Source: an uncultured Psychrobacter sp. (GTDB taxonomy: Bacteria > Pseudomonadota > Gammaproteobacteria > Pseudomonadales > Moraxellaceae). Taken from it: a stretch of 64,000 bases of DNA. The stretch lies in contig CANLXO010000003.1 of assembly GCA_947495055.1 (NCBI GenBank), positions 124,001 to 188,000 on the forward strand. The letters are read 5' to 3'. Below, in pieces: positions 19,401 through 26,065 of this stretch. The translations under genes and the position numbers were made by a program. How positions within the stretch are numbered: the stretch's first letter is position 1; every line of letters starts with the position of its first letter. Under the pieces are notes generated by a model. That model did not search any database. It saw only the letters and a program-made list of their open reading frames with translations, and was not told where the DNA came from.

Positions 19401-20308
19401 TCAATATAAATCGTATTTGTCAGTGTCTTAAGCGTATCTTGAGTGTCTTGATAAGTGTCATCATTGTTATGCGCTGGGATTGACTCTATCACTTGCTCTA
19501 ATGATGCAAGCAGTGAGGCATAATGTTCAGGTAAAGGGATATGATTATGTGCAAGAGCACTGAGCCATAGTGTAGTGAGGTGCCAAAGACGCTCTTGCTC
19601 AGCATTAGTAGCAGTTTGCTTTAGGTAATGACTAACCTTTTTTAGTATTTTTAGGATGGGCCGATGATTCTCATTGATAGTAAGTAGCTGCTGTACTTGC
19701 TGACGCCAAGCGAACAATAATTGCTGATATTGATCTTTGGATAAGGCGTCAATGCCGTCTATATCAGTGACGTCCATAACATTAGTGGTGTCCATAACAT
19801 TAGTGGCGTCCATAACGTCGATATTGTCAGTAGCAGTGTTATCGATCACAACGTCACTAATAGCAACTCTATCATTGGTAGTAGAGTCAAGGCCTTGCAT
19901 GCTCGCAACTGAGATGTCTTGAGTCGTTTGATTAGTAGCGAGTATTCGCGTCAGCTCGGTTACAGTATCGCTCAGCAGTTCGGTGTGATAGCTTCCTGTT
20001 TCTACATACTCCATTAGCTCATGCTGCAATAACTGATGCGACAACATTCCTGTGCGTCTGTCTTTATCAGCCAGTGATGTATGAGCGCTTACTTGTATCA
20101 GCAACCTAAGCTTGTCAGCCAGCTCTACCAACACAGGCAAGTCTGCTATCGTCAGCGCATCGATGATCTCTTGGTAATGATCTACGGTCTGCTGAGGATT
20201 TGTATTGTCAGAACCTAGTTGCCAGTCCTCAGCAACTTGTGTGAGCTGCTGGTTGAGAGAGGGTAGTAGCCACTCAAGCGTCACCATATCCTTGGGCTTA
20301 TTTTTCAT
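13493..20308 (-). CDS. chpA: ChpA: multi-Hpt hybrid histidine kinase of the Pil-Chp twitching-motility system
   Basis: A 2271-residue CheA-type kinase. Hpt modules with intact His occur near residues 775 (HTLKGSGRMVGA), 963 (HTLRAASGSSAL), 1302 (HTIKGGAQM) and 1483 (HTLKGGARMVDA); an earlier one near 579 reads FVLTSLSRMVDA and has lost the His. Then come a dimerisation region (about 1655-1750), the HATPase domain (LRNAVDHGIED near 1846; GRGVGMDVV), a CheW-like domain (about 1985-2110) and a C-terminal receiver (ILIVDDSVTVRK near 2145, LLDIEMPRMDGF with the phospho-Asp near 2190). It should phosphorylate PilG and PilH and so control type IV pilus extension, retraction and cAMP. Linkers contain several in-frame tandem repeats. 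It is transcribed after pilJ. Confidence 0.95.
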   Translation of the reverse strand: MKNKPKDMVTLEWLLPSLNQQLTQVAEDWQLGSDNTNPQQTVDHYQEIIDALTIADLPVLVELADKLRLLIQVSAHTSLADKDRRTGMLSHQLLQHELMEYVETGSYHTELLSDTVTELTRILATNQTTQDISVASMQGLDSTTNDRVAISDVVIDNTATDNIDVMDATNVMDTTNVMDVTDIDGIDALSKDQYQQLLFAWRQQVQQLLTINENHRPILKILKKVSHYLKQTATNAEQERLWHLTTLWLSALAHNHIPLPEHYASLLASLEQVIESIPAHNNDDTYQDTQDTLKTLTNTIYIELLALNDIDEQTLTLSHSLMDESFNILSHTLTELETVIFNLDNPQTVASSMHRISMQLEHSGQSAYADQARITAQDTEQSMSSEAGFASQQWQIEHQLQELYSDIYRTLDDDQATDEQIDNAAPETTAPTDTIEWTALDLDDDDFDDTDNTYDESSPIHAQALDNTDHISLDDIDDIDFEDINFEGIDFKSTDFEGIDSFDNLPSDDIDLEKQMSFDENEDDQKLNLKAKSFDVDKDTHDAFIEKSMEVISDLQDFLPIWEQDPQDPTALTEIHRGFFVLTSLSRMVDAASISEMTASIEHLLNDRLDNAKPVQEAVVTLVTEAIAHLPEMVSDFSDPQDSSFDASVIVANSRHLLDNTTDDLDASATSTNAIEVDNELSNSDDINDHFDVENVPSKQQPVLAVADLPAALLPFMPDIGQLPLDANDADPDIKDIFIEEAEEVLAEISPLFEEWQHNLDNLTLLQDIRRGFHTLKGSGRMVGANYTAELAWSIENMLNRILDGNVVASAPIKTLISDVLTAYPDMMDVFAAGTHNYPADVPLWIACANAYSQQLGDAFDYNLIRDSTSIKDSFDLVQAESMTSTTGYNVDVDSTLQTIYSINEVMAEAPVAMPPQSEEEQEFCKIFIEEAEELLQDINDFVILHKDATEVDVSDDIVRAFHTLRAASGSSALTAISEVSATIEKSLEQLQQQDTPMSAQHITALTQSVTLIDGYLNSYKQSIKPQALTPENTQSQQDLVSLQAMLEEDTVIAPDNQLSVAQLLEDDIDSLLDAEWQLTKVLKAADIEQTTAYITKQRAQIERLSQKTQESPKFSALLSALDNAYAYLSAHPEQAFDTDNQSILLDGHAQLVDLFDALAASMSLKVDGQVLENLNNLVDDSAETSKLINRPFANEHATTDSSMDDDYHQAQSTDLQSTDVQSDDSQNAYAESVEAQSTDMASVKSRHDIETQSEAIDTDAELLEIFLEEAQQLDGAIAQAFAKWRIDIDDFSALKELQRYLHTIKGGAQMAEIKSIADLTHEIESIYEGFIEAKIEPTLQWVDIMQRVQDVLSLQITHTVNYHESFFAASLTTQLKQLATSKVLPEQVELILPVPKPPVPKPPAPTPITTGVSVEVQNPSQEDKRVSLEDLINSSWPNGLPDSDILDVFLEEAEEITNRNQNLLALISDADTVANVQVLQRDLHTLKGGARMVDASGIADLAHEMETVYESLADGRRPATDTIKALLVACHDWLADAIAILKQQVNPSAPVSLISALQQFIKDPKQLVSIPKESLQEQRRAIMAAQAPLPLQTKLQTLTTTTLQEASSTKLPAYQPSEALAQSPNQQQITPNGHDISVMPDMSGQFAQQEQRADSNEMIRISGGLIEHMINLSGESAINRARIDMGMSSLTGSIEEMGVTVQRLADQLRRMEIELEAQILSQIDEELINHEGFDPLEMDQYSSLNQLSKSLTESASDLIDINSTLLEKTRDSESLLLQLSRTQTELQDGLMNSRMVPFTRLKPRLERTVRQTANQLNKRVALTIKNAEGEIDRTILERITSPLEHMLRNAVDHGIEDAKIRENAGKSSEGNISLEVVREGSEIVIMLTDDGSGIDVEAVRKKAISQGLIQEGDTSLTDVDIMQYIFNAGITTTQKVTQISGRGVGMDVVISEIRQLGGSVSVASETGVGSRFTIRVPLTVAISDALVVRAADRYYAIPLVQIERVVRVNPEKLQDYYQSGAATLQIDDTDYRVRYLNEILSGNALNDLTVSTNVSLPLIIIKNSSGQNIALQVDQIAGSRIEVVVKPLGRQLSHIQGVSAATIMGDGSVMLILDPIALMRNVSMLEPTRVLPKEVSKQTQVQPHILIVDDSVTVRKVTSRFLERQEYTVTLAKDGVDAVEILQETLPDLILLDIEMPRMDGFEVATQIRHSKRLQHIPIIMITSRTGEKHRTRALEIGVNDYMGKPFQENELLDNIQRLLATKNSVTYQG
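16091..16135 (-). repeat. Three 15-bp in-frame repeats in chpA coding a VPKPP linker
   Basis: Units at 16091-16105, 16106-16120 and 16121-16135 differ at few bases and encode the proline-rich PVPKPPVPKPPAPTP, a rigid linker between Hpt modules. Confidence 0.85.
16626..16682 (-). repeat. About four 15-bp in-frame repeats in chpA (QSTD-type)
   Basis: Units starting at 16626, 16641, 16656 and 16671 share CTTTGTRMATCAGTG and encode an acidic, Gln/Ser/Thr/Asp-rich spacer (AQSTDLQSTDVQSDD) before the Hpt module near residue 1302. Confidence 0.75.
18811..18885 (-). repeat. Five degenerate 15-bp in-frame repeats in chpA (DFEGI-type)
   Basis: A 15-base period with a recurring TCAAAAT or TTAAAAT element covers this stretch and encodes the acidic pentapeptide series IDFEDINFEGIDFKSTD, in the N-terminal spacer of ChpA. 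Confidence 0.75.
19771..19820 (-). repeat. Nearly three 18-bp in-frame repeats in chpA (NVMDTT-type)
   Basis: Two 18-bp units at 19771-19788 and 19789-19806 differ by one base, with a partial third unit to 19820. They encode ATNVMDTTNVMDVTDI. Confidence 0.85.
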
Positions 20309-20490
20309 AAGTTAATCCTGACTCTTTTGGGCACTGATTATTGTCATTTAGTGACTTTACAATAGGTGGAGCGACTGGTTTGCTGGCACAAAATTGAGCG
20401 CTTTGGTCTTTTTGGCGGACTACCAAACGCCCAAAGACTGACTGTAAATAAAGTCAATCGCAACATGCTAAATAACGCAGGGTCTCCCCC

Positions 20491-20610
20491 TTACGCTTTT
20501 ATCAAAAACTGCACGCTCTCATCAAACACTCTATGCTCTCATCAAACACTCTATGCTCTCATCAAACACTTTATGCTCTAATCAAAGGCTCTGTGCTTTA
20601 ATTAAAAACT
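20491..20610. repeat. 20-bp tandem repeat array between pilJ and chpA
   Basis: Contiguous 20-bp units start at 20501, 20521, 20541, 20561 and 20581, with half units at each end. The consensus is ATCAAACACTCTATGCTCTC; two central units are identical and outer ones have drifted. The last partial unit covers the pilJ stop codon (20602-20604), so the repeat grew at the gene end. There are no spacers between units, so it is not CRISPR. It would be transcribed within the pilJ-chpA intergenic mRNA. Confidence 0.88.
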
Positions 20611-22002
20611 GTAGTGAGCGTCGTCTATTTGCTCATCGTCATTTGAGATTTTAAAGCCAGTAACTGACTCTTGTAGTGCTGATGCCATCTCGCTTAGCTC
20701 ACCGATTGAACGCGCTGTCGCCATCGTACCAGATGAGGTTTGCGAGGTGATGTCTTGAATAACCGTCATAGTTTGCGAGATACTTCCCGCAGATCTTGCT
20801 TGCTGCTGCGCTGCATTTGAGATGTTTTCAATAAGATCAGACAAGGTGCTAGATACGTTTTGTACTTCCTCAAGCGCCTCACCAGCATCTTGTGCTAGGC
20901 GCGCACCGCGCACCACCTCTGATGTCGTTGATTCCATAGATACAACCGCTTCGCTAGTATCTGTCTGAATTGTCTTAACCAGAGTTTCGATCTGTTTGGT
21001 GGCGTTGGCTGAGCGCTCAGCGAGACGCTGAACCTCATCGGCGACGACCGCAAAGCCTCGCCCAGCTTCCCCAGCCATAGAAGCCTGAATAGCGGCGTTC
21101 AATGCCAACACATTGGTCTGATCAGCGATGTCGTTAATCAGTCCGACAATATCACCAATCTCTTGTGAGGACTCGCCTAAGCGTTTGATACGCTTTGAGG
21201 TCTCTTGAATCTGATCTCGAATGACATTCATACCATCGATAGAGCGCTGTACGACCTCAGCACCATTATAGGCAATAGCAACAGAGCGTTTAGCGACGGC
21301 AGCTGACTCAGCAGCGTTATTAGATACCTGATCAATAGAGAGCGTCATCTCACTAATCGACGCTGATACGCCTGCGATCTCTTGTGCTTGATCTTCTGAG
21401 GCGCGGGCAAGCTCAAAGGCGTTGACCTGCGTTTGCTCTGATGAGCGCGATACCCGATCTGCGGTGCTGTTAATAGCTGTGACGAGCTGACGAAGTTGGT
21501 CAATTGCAAAGTTTACAGAGTCTGCAATCGCTCCAGTAAAATCCTCTGATACTGTCGCATTCACAGTCAAGTCACCATCTGCCAAATCACCTAACTCATC
21601 AAGCAGGCGCAAAATGGCCATCTGGTTACGATCATTTTCTTCTTGAATTTGACGGGCGCGCTCAGATTCCGCGTCGGCTTCTTGACGATTACGCAGTGTC
21701 TCTTTTTCGATCAATAAACGCTCAGAGCTGCCTCGCTGTCCAAATATCTGCGACAAAGCATACAAAATACCCAATAGCGCTACCACAAATATCAGCGCAG
21801 GTATCACTATTGATTGATTAAAGTTAGTCACGTACTCACTGACCGAAGATAGCGAGCTTATAAGCCAAAATAAACAGGCTACGCTCACCAAGGCCAAAAG
21901 CGCAAGTACCCCTTTCCACTTGTTGGCGCTCTCTTTGGGTACCGATACAGATCTATTTGGCCCGATCGCTGGGCTTTTTGTAATATTACTCATCGTGCTC
22001 AT
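20602..22002 (-). CDS. pilJ: PilJ-type methyl-accepting chemotaxis protein lacking the periplasmic sensor domain
   Basis: A 466-residue chemoreceptor. Two membrane helices (about residues 31-49 and 65-84) are separated by only about 15 residues, so the roughly 270-residue periplasmic PilJ domains of the Pseudomonas-type receptor (about 680 residues in total) are missing. A short cytoplasmic linker leads to a full signalling hairpin whose tip reads [19 protein letters not shown], the variant typical of PilJ rather than classical MCPs. It should form arrays with PilI and ChpA and feed the Pil-Chp kinase. The context pilG-pilH-pilI-pilJ-chpA supports the name. Input must come through the membrane region, the cytoplasm or a partner. 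No pilK or chpB adaptation gene is seen beside it. Confidence 0.88.
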   Translation of the reverse strand: MSTMSNITKSPAIGPNRSVSVPKESANKWKGVLALLALVSVACLFWLISSLSSVSEYVTNFNQSIVIPALIFVVALLGILYALSQIFGQRGSSERLLIEKETLRNRQEADAESERARQIQEENDRNQMAILRLLDELGDLADGDLTVNATVSEDFTGAIADSVNFAIDQLRQLVTAINSTADRVSRSSEQTQVNAFELARASEDQAQEIAGVSASISEMTLSIDQVSNNAAESAAVAKRSVAIAYNGAEVVQRSIDGMNVIRDQIQETSKRIKRLGESSQEIGDIVGLINDIADQTNVLALNAAIQASMAGEAGRGFAVVADEVQRLAERSANATKQIETLVKTIQTDTSEAVVSMESTTSEVVRGARLAQDAGEALEEVQNVSSTLSDLIENISNAAQQQARSAGSISQTMTVIQDITSQTSSGTMATARSIGELSEMASALQESVTGFKISNDDEQIDDAHYSF

Positions 22003-22145
22003 TCCTTTAAAACAGTCGCAAAAATCTTATCGTGACTGACCTTGTCCCTATCAAGATTGTTGCGCTTGATAGCTAAAGGTCTACGTGAGTACTGATGTAT
22101 CACAATCAGTCGCTATAATCTTATCTATTATTATATGACAGCTTA

Positions 22146-22676
22146 TTATATGGCAGCGTCGCTATAGCGCTTATCTTGCGCTAGCAAGCTTGGCATAAAG
22201 ATGAACCAATCTTGCTCATCCTTATAAAACTTGCCATGATTGTAAGGCGCAAAAGGCGACTGACTATCAATGGCTTCTGCTCGGTACTGATCTTGACTAA
22301 ACTGCTCAATACCGAGCACTTGATCGACCAATAGTCCTGAAAACATGGTCTCGTGATCGATCACAAGTACCTTGCGCTGGCTCATTTGCGTGCGCATGCT
22401 TGGTATCTGCAAAAATTTGGACATATCAGTCAAAGGCAGCAGGCGCCCACGAATATTAGCAATCCCTAACATCCAAGGCTTGACCAGAGGCATGGTTGTA
22501 TACTCAGGCATCATCAAAACCTCAGACACCTCGCCCATAGGCGCGATGAGTCGTTGTCCGCCAATATCAAAAACCAGTCCTTGCCAATCAGACTCCTGCC
22601 CGCCGCGGCGACCGCTTTTGCGAGAACGCGCTAAGTCGGCTAGACGTAAAAGCTCAATGAACCCTCTAGATGCCAC
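22146..22676 (-). CDS. pilI: PilI, CheW-like coupling protein
   Basis: A 176-residue CheW-domain protein: GLVFDIGGQRLIAPMGEVSEV, then PWMLGIANIRGRLLPLTDMSKF (the CheW GxxNxRGxxxPxxDL pattern) and SGLLVDQVLGI. It links the PilJ receptor to the ChpA kinase in the twitching system. It starts 3 nt after the pilH stop, so the two are co-translated, and is followed after 143 nt by pilJ. Length is typical of PilI. Confidence 0.92.
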   Translation of the reverse strand: MASRGFIELLRLADLARSRKSGRRGGQESDWQGLVFDIGGQRLIAPMGEVSEVLMMPEYTTMPLVKPWMLGIANIRGRLLPLTDMSKFLQIPSMRTQMSQRKVLVIDHETMFSGLLVDQVLGIEQFSQDQYRAEAIDSQSPFAPYNHGKFYKDEQDWFIFMPSLLAQDKRYSDAAI

Positions 22677-22679
22677 AAG

Positions 22680-23042
22680 TTACTCCATCACTCTACGAAT
22701 AGTATCAAGCAGCTCAGACTCATCAACAGGCTTAGTGATATACTCTTTGGCGCCCTGACGCTTGCCCCATACCCGATCAGTTTCCTGACTTTTGGTACTG
22801 ATCATCACAATAGGAATGTGCGAGGTTGTCGCGCCGCGCGTTATCTTTCGCGTCGCCTGAAAACCGTTCATCTCAGGCATAACCACATCCATTAAGATGA
22901 CATCTGGCTGATGATCCGTTGCCATTTGGCAGCCTTGCTCACCATTGATAGCTTCTAGTATCTGAAAGTTGTGCTTGGCCAGCATGTCACGAAATTTTGC
23001 CATCTCAGAGGGCGAATCGTCGATGACTAATACAGTAGTCAT
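22680..23042 (-). CDS. pilH: PilH, single-domain response regulator
   Basis: A 120-residue receiver: TTVLVIDDSPSEMAKF holds the acidic pocket, VILMDVVMPEMNGFQ the phospho-Asp (near residue 52), VMISTKSQ the Ser/Thr switch and YITKPV the conserved Lys. The VWGKRQGAKEYITKPVDE context is characteristic of PilH. It should receive phosphate from ChpA and act on pilus retraction or as a phosphate sink. It is the second gene of the cluster, 59 nt after pilG. Confidence 0.92.
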   Translation of the reverse strand: MTTVLVIDDSPSEMAKFRDMLAKHNFQILEAINGEQGCQMATDHQPDVILMDVVMPEMNGFQATRKITRGATTSHIPIVMISTKSQETDRVWGKRQGAKEYITKPVDESELLDTIRRVME

Positions 23043-23101
23043 GGGTATATCCTTTGTTTATCGGTGGTGTACTTTAAAATATTGGCTTGATTGCTCTGCT
23101 A

Positions 23102-23479
23102 TCAGCGATACTGGTTAATAGCCTCAAACAACTCATCTTTACTAAAGGGTTTGGTTAAGTACTCATCAGAACCCACAATACGTCCGCGTGCTTTGTCAAA
23201 CAACCCGTCCTTTGATGACAGCATAATGACAGGCTTGCTGGCGTAATCAGGATTATTCTTAATCAAAGCACATGTCTGATAACCGTCTAAGCGCGGCATC
23301 ATAATATCTACAAAAATAATATCTGGATTGTTATCTACGATCTTGGCTAAAGCATCGAACCCGTCGATAGCTGTTACAACCTCACATCCTGCCTTTTGCA
23401 GTAGCGTCTCTGCCGTGCGGCGAATAGTCTTTGAATCATCAATGACCATTATTTTTAGCCCGTCAAAATTATTTTCCAT
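23102..23479 (-). CDS. pilG: PilG, single-domain response regulator
   Basis: A 125-residue receiver with GLKIMVIDDSKTIRRTAETL, FVDIMMPRLDGYQTC (phospho-Asp near residue 58), VIMLSSKDG and EYLTKPFSKDELF; the ARGRIVGSDEYLTKPF stretch is that of PilG. It is the first gene of the Pil-Chp cluster and is expected to promote pilus extension when phosphorylated by ChpA. The promoter should lie in the 401-bp divergent region upstream. Confidence 0.93.
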   Translation of the reverse strand: MENNFDGLKIMVIDDSKTIRRTAETLLQKAGCEVVTAIDGFDALAKIVDNNPDIIFVDIMMPRLDGYQTCALIKNNPDYASKPVIMLSSKDGLFDKARGRIVGSDEYLTKPFSKDELFEAINQYR

Positions 23480-23880
23480 ATACTCTTATCCTATAAACGA
23501 CTGTATTCATGTTGCCATTATTTAACGAGCGCTTTGTTATTTGATTATCGTTAAACCACAAGTTAAGTGGTTAAAGCATGATTTGATTTTGTACTCATTA
23601 TCTTCTTTTGTCGTCTATGCTACTTGATTGTGATAATGAGATAAAGCAAGTCATCACCATTTGTATATATTCAAATATTGCCAAATACTTTTTGTTTGTA
23701 ATGAAAATGTATCAACGCTTGTTTTAGCATAGTTATTTAGGCTTTTCCAGCTATTTAAAATCTATTGTCCAACGTTAAAAAATTTATCTATCGCTTGCCA
23801 ACATATATATACGCAAATTATTAGCCTACAACCTACCTTTTTCACTATATAATAAATTTCTGTTTATCAAGGTAGCTGGT
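23480..23880. other. Divergent intergenic region between pilG and the adaptor gene, 401 bp
   Basis: AT-rich, no gene seen. It contains an inverted repeat AACCAC-N7-GTGGTT at 23554-23572, about 75 nt upstream of pilG, a candidate operator. The adaptor gene start at 23881 is preceded by AAGGTAGCTGGT. Confidence 0.5.
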
Positions 23881-25164
23881 ATGACTTTTTCTTCACGTTT
23901 ATTCAAAAAAATATGCAAGATAAGTGCCACTTATGTATTAAGTGCCTGTTTACTTGTTGCTTGTCAGCCGCCGCCTGCAACTGATGACACAGCTTTAAAT
24001 TCAAATGATCAGGCAGCGCCCGTTATCATTGAAGCTGACAGTGTTTTGATGAGTCCAGAGCATATTTTAAATATTAAGTCGTCTCGCTATCAGCCAAGCC
24101 TAGGTCTACAAGGCACACTTGAGCCTGCCGAGGAGCAAAAGCTGATTGCGGCAAAGGACTTGATCATAGATAAGATACTGGTTGCAGAGGGCGACTGGGT
24201 AGAAAAAGGATCGCCCTTATTTGTCGTGTATCGACAGGCAACCAACACTAATAGCGAAGCAAAAAAGGCGAATACTCTTAGCGATCAAACACTCTCTGAT
24301 AGTAGTGCTACAAAGGCATTAAAGGATAACGTATCAAAAGGCAATGAACCAGAAGATAGTAAATCAGAAGATAAAGCGCTTATCGAGCAAGCGACAAGCA
24401 ATATATCCAATAAAAATAATAAAGAATCAGGCGATATCGCCTCTAACTTGCAGGACACTAAAAGCCAAGCTAAAGCCGTAGATACTAATACTAATAACCT
24501 ACCCAAAACAGCTACTTTAACCTCTAACAAAAATAAATCTGCATCTACGCCAGTTACGGTAATCGCCAAAACCTCAGGTTATGTGAGCGCACTCTTCATT
24601 GAAGCTGGGCAAACGGTAAAGACAGGCAAGCTACTCTTAGAACTTGGTGAAAAGAGCAACCTGCATTTTGTTGCAACCTTGCCGATTCAAGCCAAGCCTC
24701 AGCTCTCTGTCGGGCAGACGGTCAATTTTAGTGCTGAAGCATTAACGAATACTTTTACAGGTCAAGTGAGCAAATTGACTGTTGATAATACGACCAAGCA
24801 ACTTTTAGTCTATGTCAGCGTTATCGACAACGAGGTCAGCCGCGCGCAGTTATTACCGGGGATGAGTGCTACCGGGCGCGTCAATTATGGTCAAATAGAA
24901 GTCGGTACTATCGTGCCCAGAAGTGCGCTTCATGATGTGGACTTGAGCGCCTTACAAAAGCCGCCCTATCAAACCGCTGCGCCATTGAATGCTAACATTT
25001 GGATCATCAAGCAAGACCAGCGCCTGACTCGTCAGCCCGTTGAGGTCATTGAATATGATCCAAGTACCGAGCAGTACCTTATCGCAGGTGTGAGTAATGA
25101 TAGTTTGATATGTTTGGCTGATCTGCCCGTCGAGTCTGCTGGTAAGCTGGTCATCGTTTCTTAA
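23881..25164 (+). CDS. HlyD/MFP-type periplasmic adaptor lipoprotein with low-complexity insert
   Basis: A 427-residue lipoprotein (signal peptide ending LLVACQPP, Cys at about 28). The first lipoyl half is near residues 75-118 (AAKDLIIDKILVAEGDWVEKG) and the second near 222-255 (VIAKTSGYVSALFIEAGQTVKTG), followed by the beta-barrel region (LPIQAKPQLSVGQTVNF ... LLPGMSATGRVNYG) and the membrane-proximal domain. In RND adaptors a helical hairpin sits between the lipoyl halves; here there is instead about 100 residues of Ser/Asn/Lys/Thr-rich sequence. No pump or outer-membrane channel gene is adjacent. An OmpR-type regulator and a sensor kinase follow, so the locus resembles a regulated efflux module that lacks its transporter. 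Confidence 0.8.
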   Translation: MTFSSRLFKKICKISATYVLSACLLVACQPPPATDDTALNSNDQAAPVIIEADSVLMSPEHILNIKSSRYQPSLGLQGTLEPAEEQKLIAAKDLIIDKILVAEGDWVEKGSPLFVVYRQATNTNSEAKKANTLSDQTLSDSSATKALKDNVSKGNEPEDSKSEDKALIEQATSNISNKNNKESGDIASNLQDTKSQAKAVDTNTNNLPKTATLTSNKNKSASTPVTVIAKTSGYVSALFIEAGQTVKTGKLLLELGEKSNLHFVATLPIQAKPQLSVGQTVNFSAEALTNTFTGQVSKLTVDNTTKQLLVYVSVIDNEVSRAQLLPGMSATGRVNYGQIEVGTIVPRSALHDVDLSALQKPPYQTAAPLNANIWIIKQDQRLTRQPVEVIEYDPSTEQYLIAGVSNDSLICLADLPVESAGKLVIVS

Positions 25165-25318
25165 TATCTTTGTTATAGATAGGTCTGTTCCATAACTTTA
25201 TTTGCTGTTACATTGTATAGAAACATTAACAAAGCATGTCTTGTTTAGTAAGGGATGAATTAGGCAAAATAGTTTTGAGAAGCCATAATAAATAACAACG
25301 ACAATTTGAGGATGGACT

Positions 25319-26041
25319 ATGAGTAAGCAGATTTTATTGATTGAAGACGATCCGGATTTGGCCGAACTGATTAGTGATTATCTCACTATGAACTACTACG
25401 ATGTGCATCATGCAGGTCTTGGTCAAGAAGGTCTCGATATTTTAGATACCAAAGAGCGCGATATAGATTTGGTAGTGCTAGACTTAATGCTGCCTGATAT
25501 GGACGGTATGCAAGTCTGTCAAAAGATTCGTGGTAATAAGAATAACATGACTAATAAAGTCCCTATCATTATGCTTACGGCAAAGGGCGATACCACAGAT
25601 CGAGTGCTTGGACTTGAGATGGGTGCTGATGATTATATCTCCAAACCCTTTGAGCCGCGTGAGCTACTGGCACGTATTCGCTCGGTCATCCGCCGTCATG
25701 AGCAGCCCAATCAAGCAGACAGTCAGTCAGACAGCTTGACCTTTGGTCGTCTCAGCGTGTTTCCAGATAGTCATGAAGTCACTATCGATGACAAGCCTGT
25801 ACGTTTAACCACTCATCAATTCCAGCTATTACATTATTTTGCTACGCATTCGGGCAAAGTGCTCAACCGTGAGCAATTATGGCAAGCGATGCCCAACGAC
25901 GACAGCTCAGACAATATCGATCGTGCTATAGACGTGCATATCTCACGCCTGCGCGCATTGATTGAAGACAATCCTCGTCAGCCCAAACGCATTATCACGG
26001 TACGCGGCGTGGGTTATCAGTTTGCCACCGATCAGGTATGA
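25319..26041 (+). CDS. OmpR-family response regulator (RstA/AdeR-like)
   Basis: A 240-residue two-domain regulator. The receiver has LLIEDDPDLAELI, LVVLDLMLPDMDG (phospho-Asp near 57), IIMLTAKGD and DDYISKPFEPRELLARI; the C-terminal winged helix shows LTTHQFQLLHYFATHSG and IITVRGVGYQF. It binds DNA when phosphorylated, presumably by the kinase encoded 24 nt downstream. A GAGGATGGACT ribosome site precedes the ATG. The targets are unknown; the adaptor gene upstream is the obvious candidate. Confidence 0.92.
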   Translation: MSKQILLIEDDPDLAELISDYLTMNYYDVHHAGLGQEGLDILDTKERDIDLVVLDLMLPDMDGMQVCQKIRGNKNNMTNKVPIIMLTAKGDTTDRVLGLEMGADDYISKPFEPRELLARIRSVIRRHEQPNQADSQSDSLTFGRLSVFPDSHEVTIDDKPVRLTTHQFQLLHYFATHSGKVLNREQLWQAMPNDDSSDNIDRAIDVHISRLRALIEDNPRQPKRIITVRGVGYQFATDQV

Positions 26042-26065
26042 TAGCTTGATAGTAGAGACTCGTTG

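Noticed and set aside
20491..20610. CRISPR-like look of the repeat array
   Set aside because: Units are contiguous 20-mers with no spacers, decay towards the ends and no cas genes are nearby; it is a simple tandem repeat.
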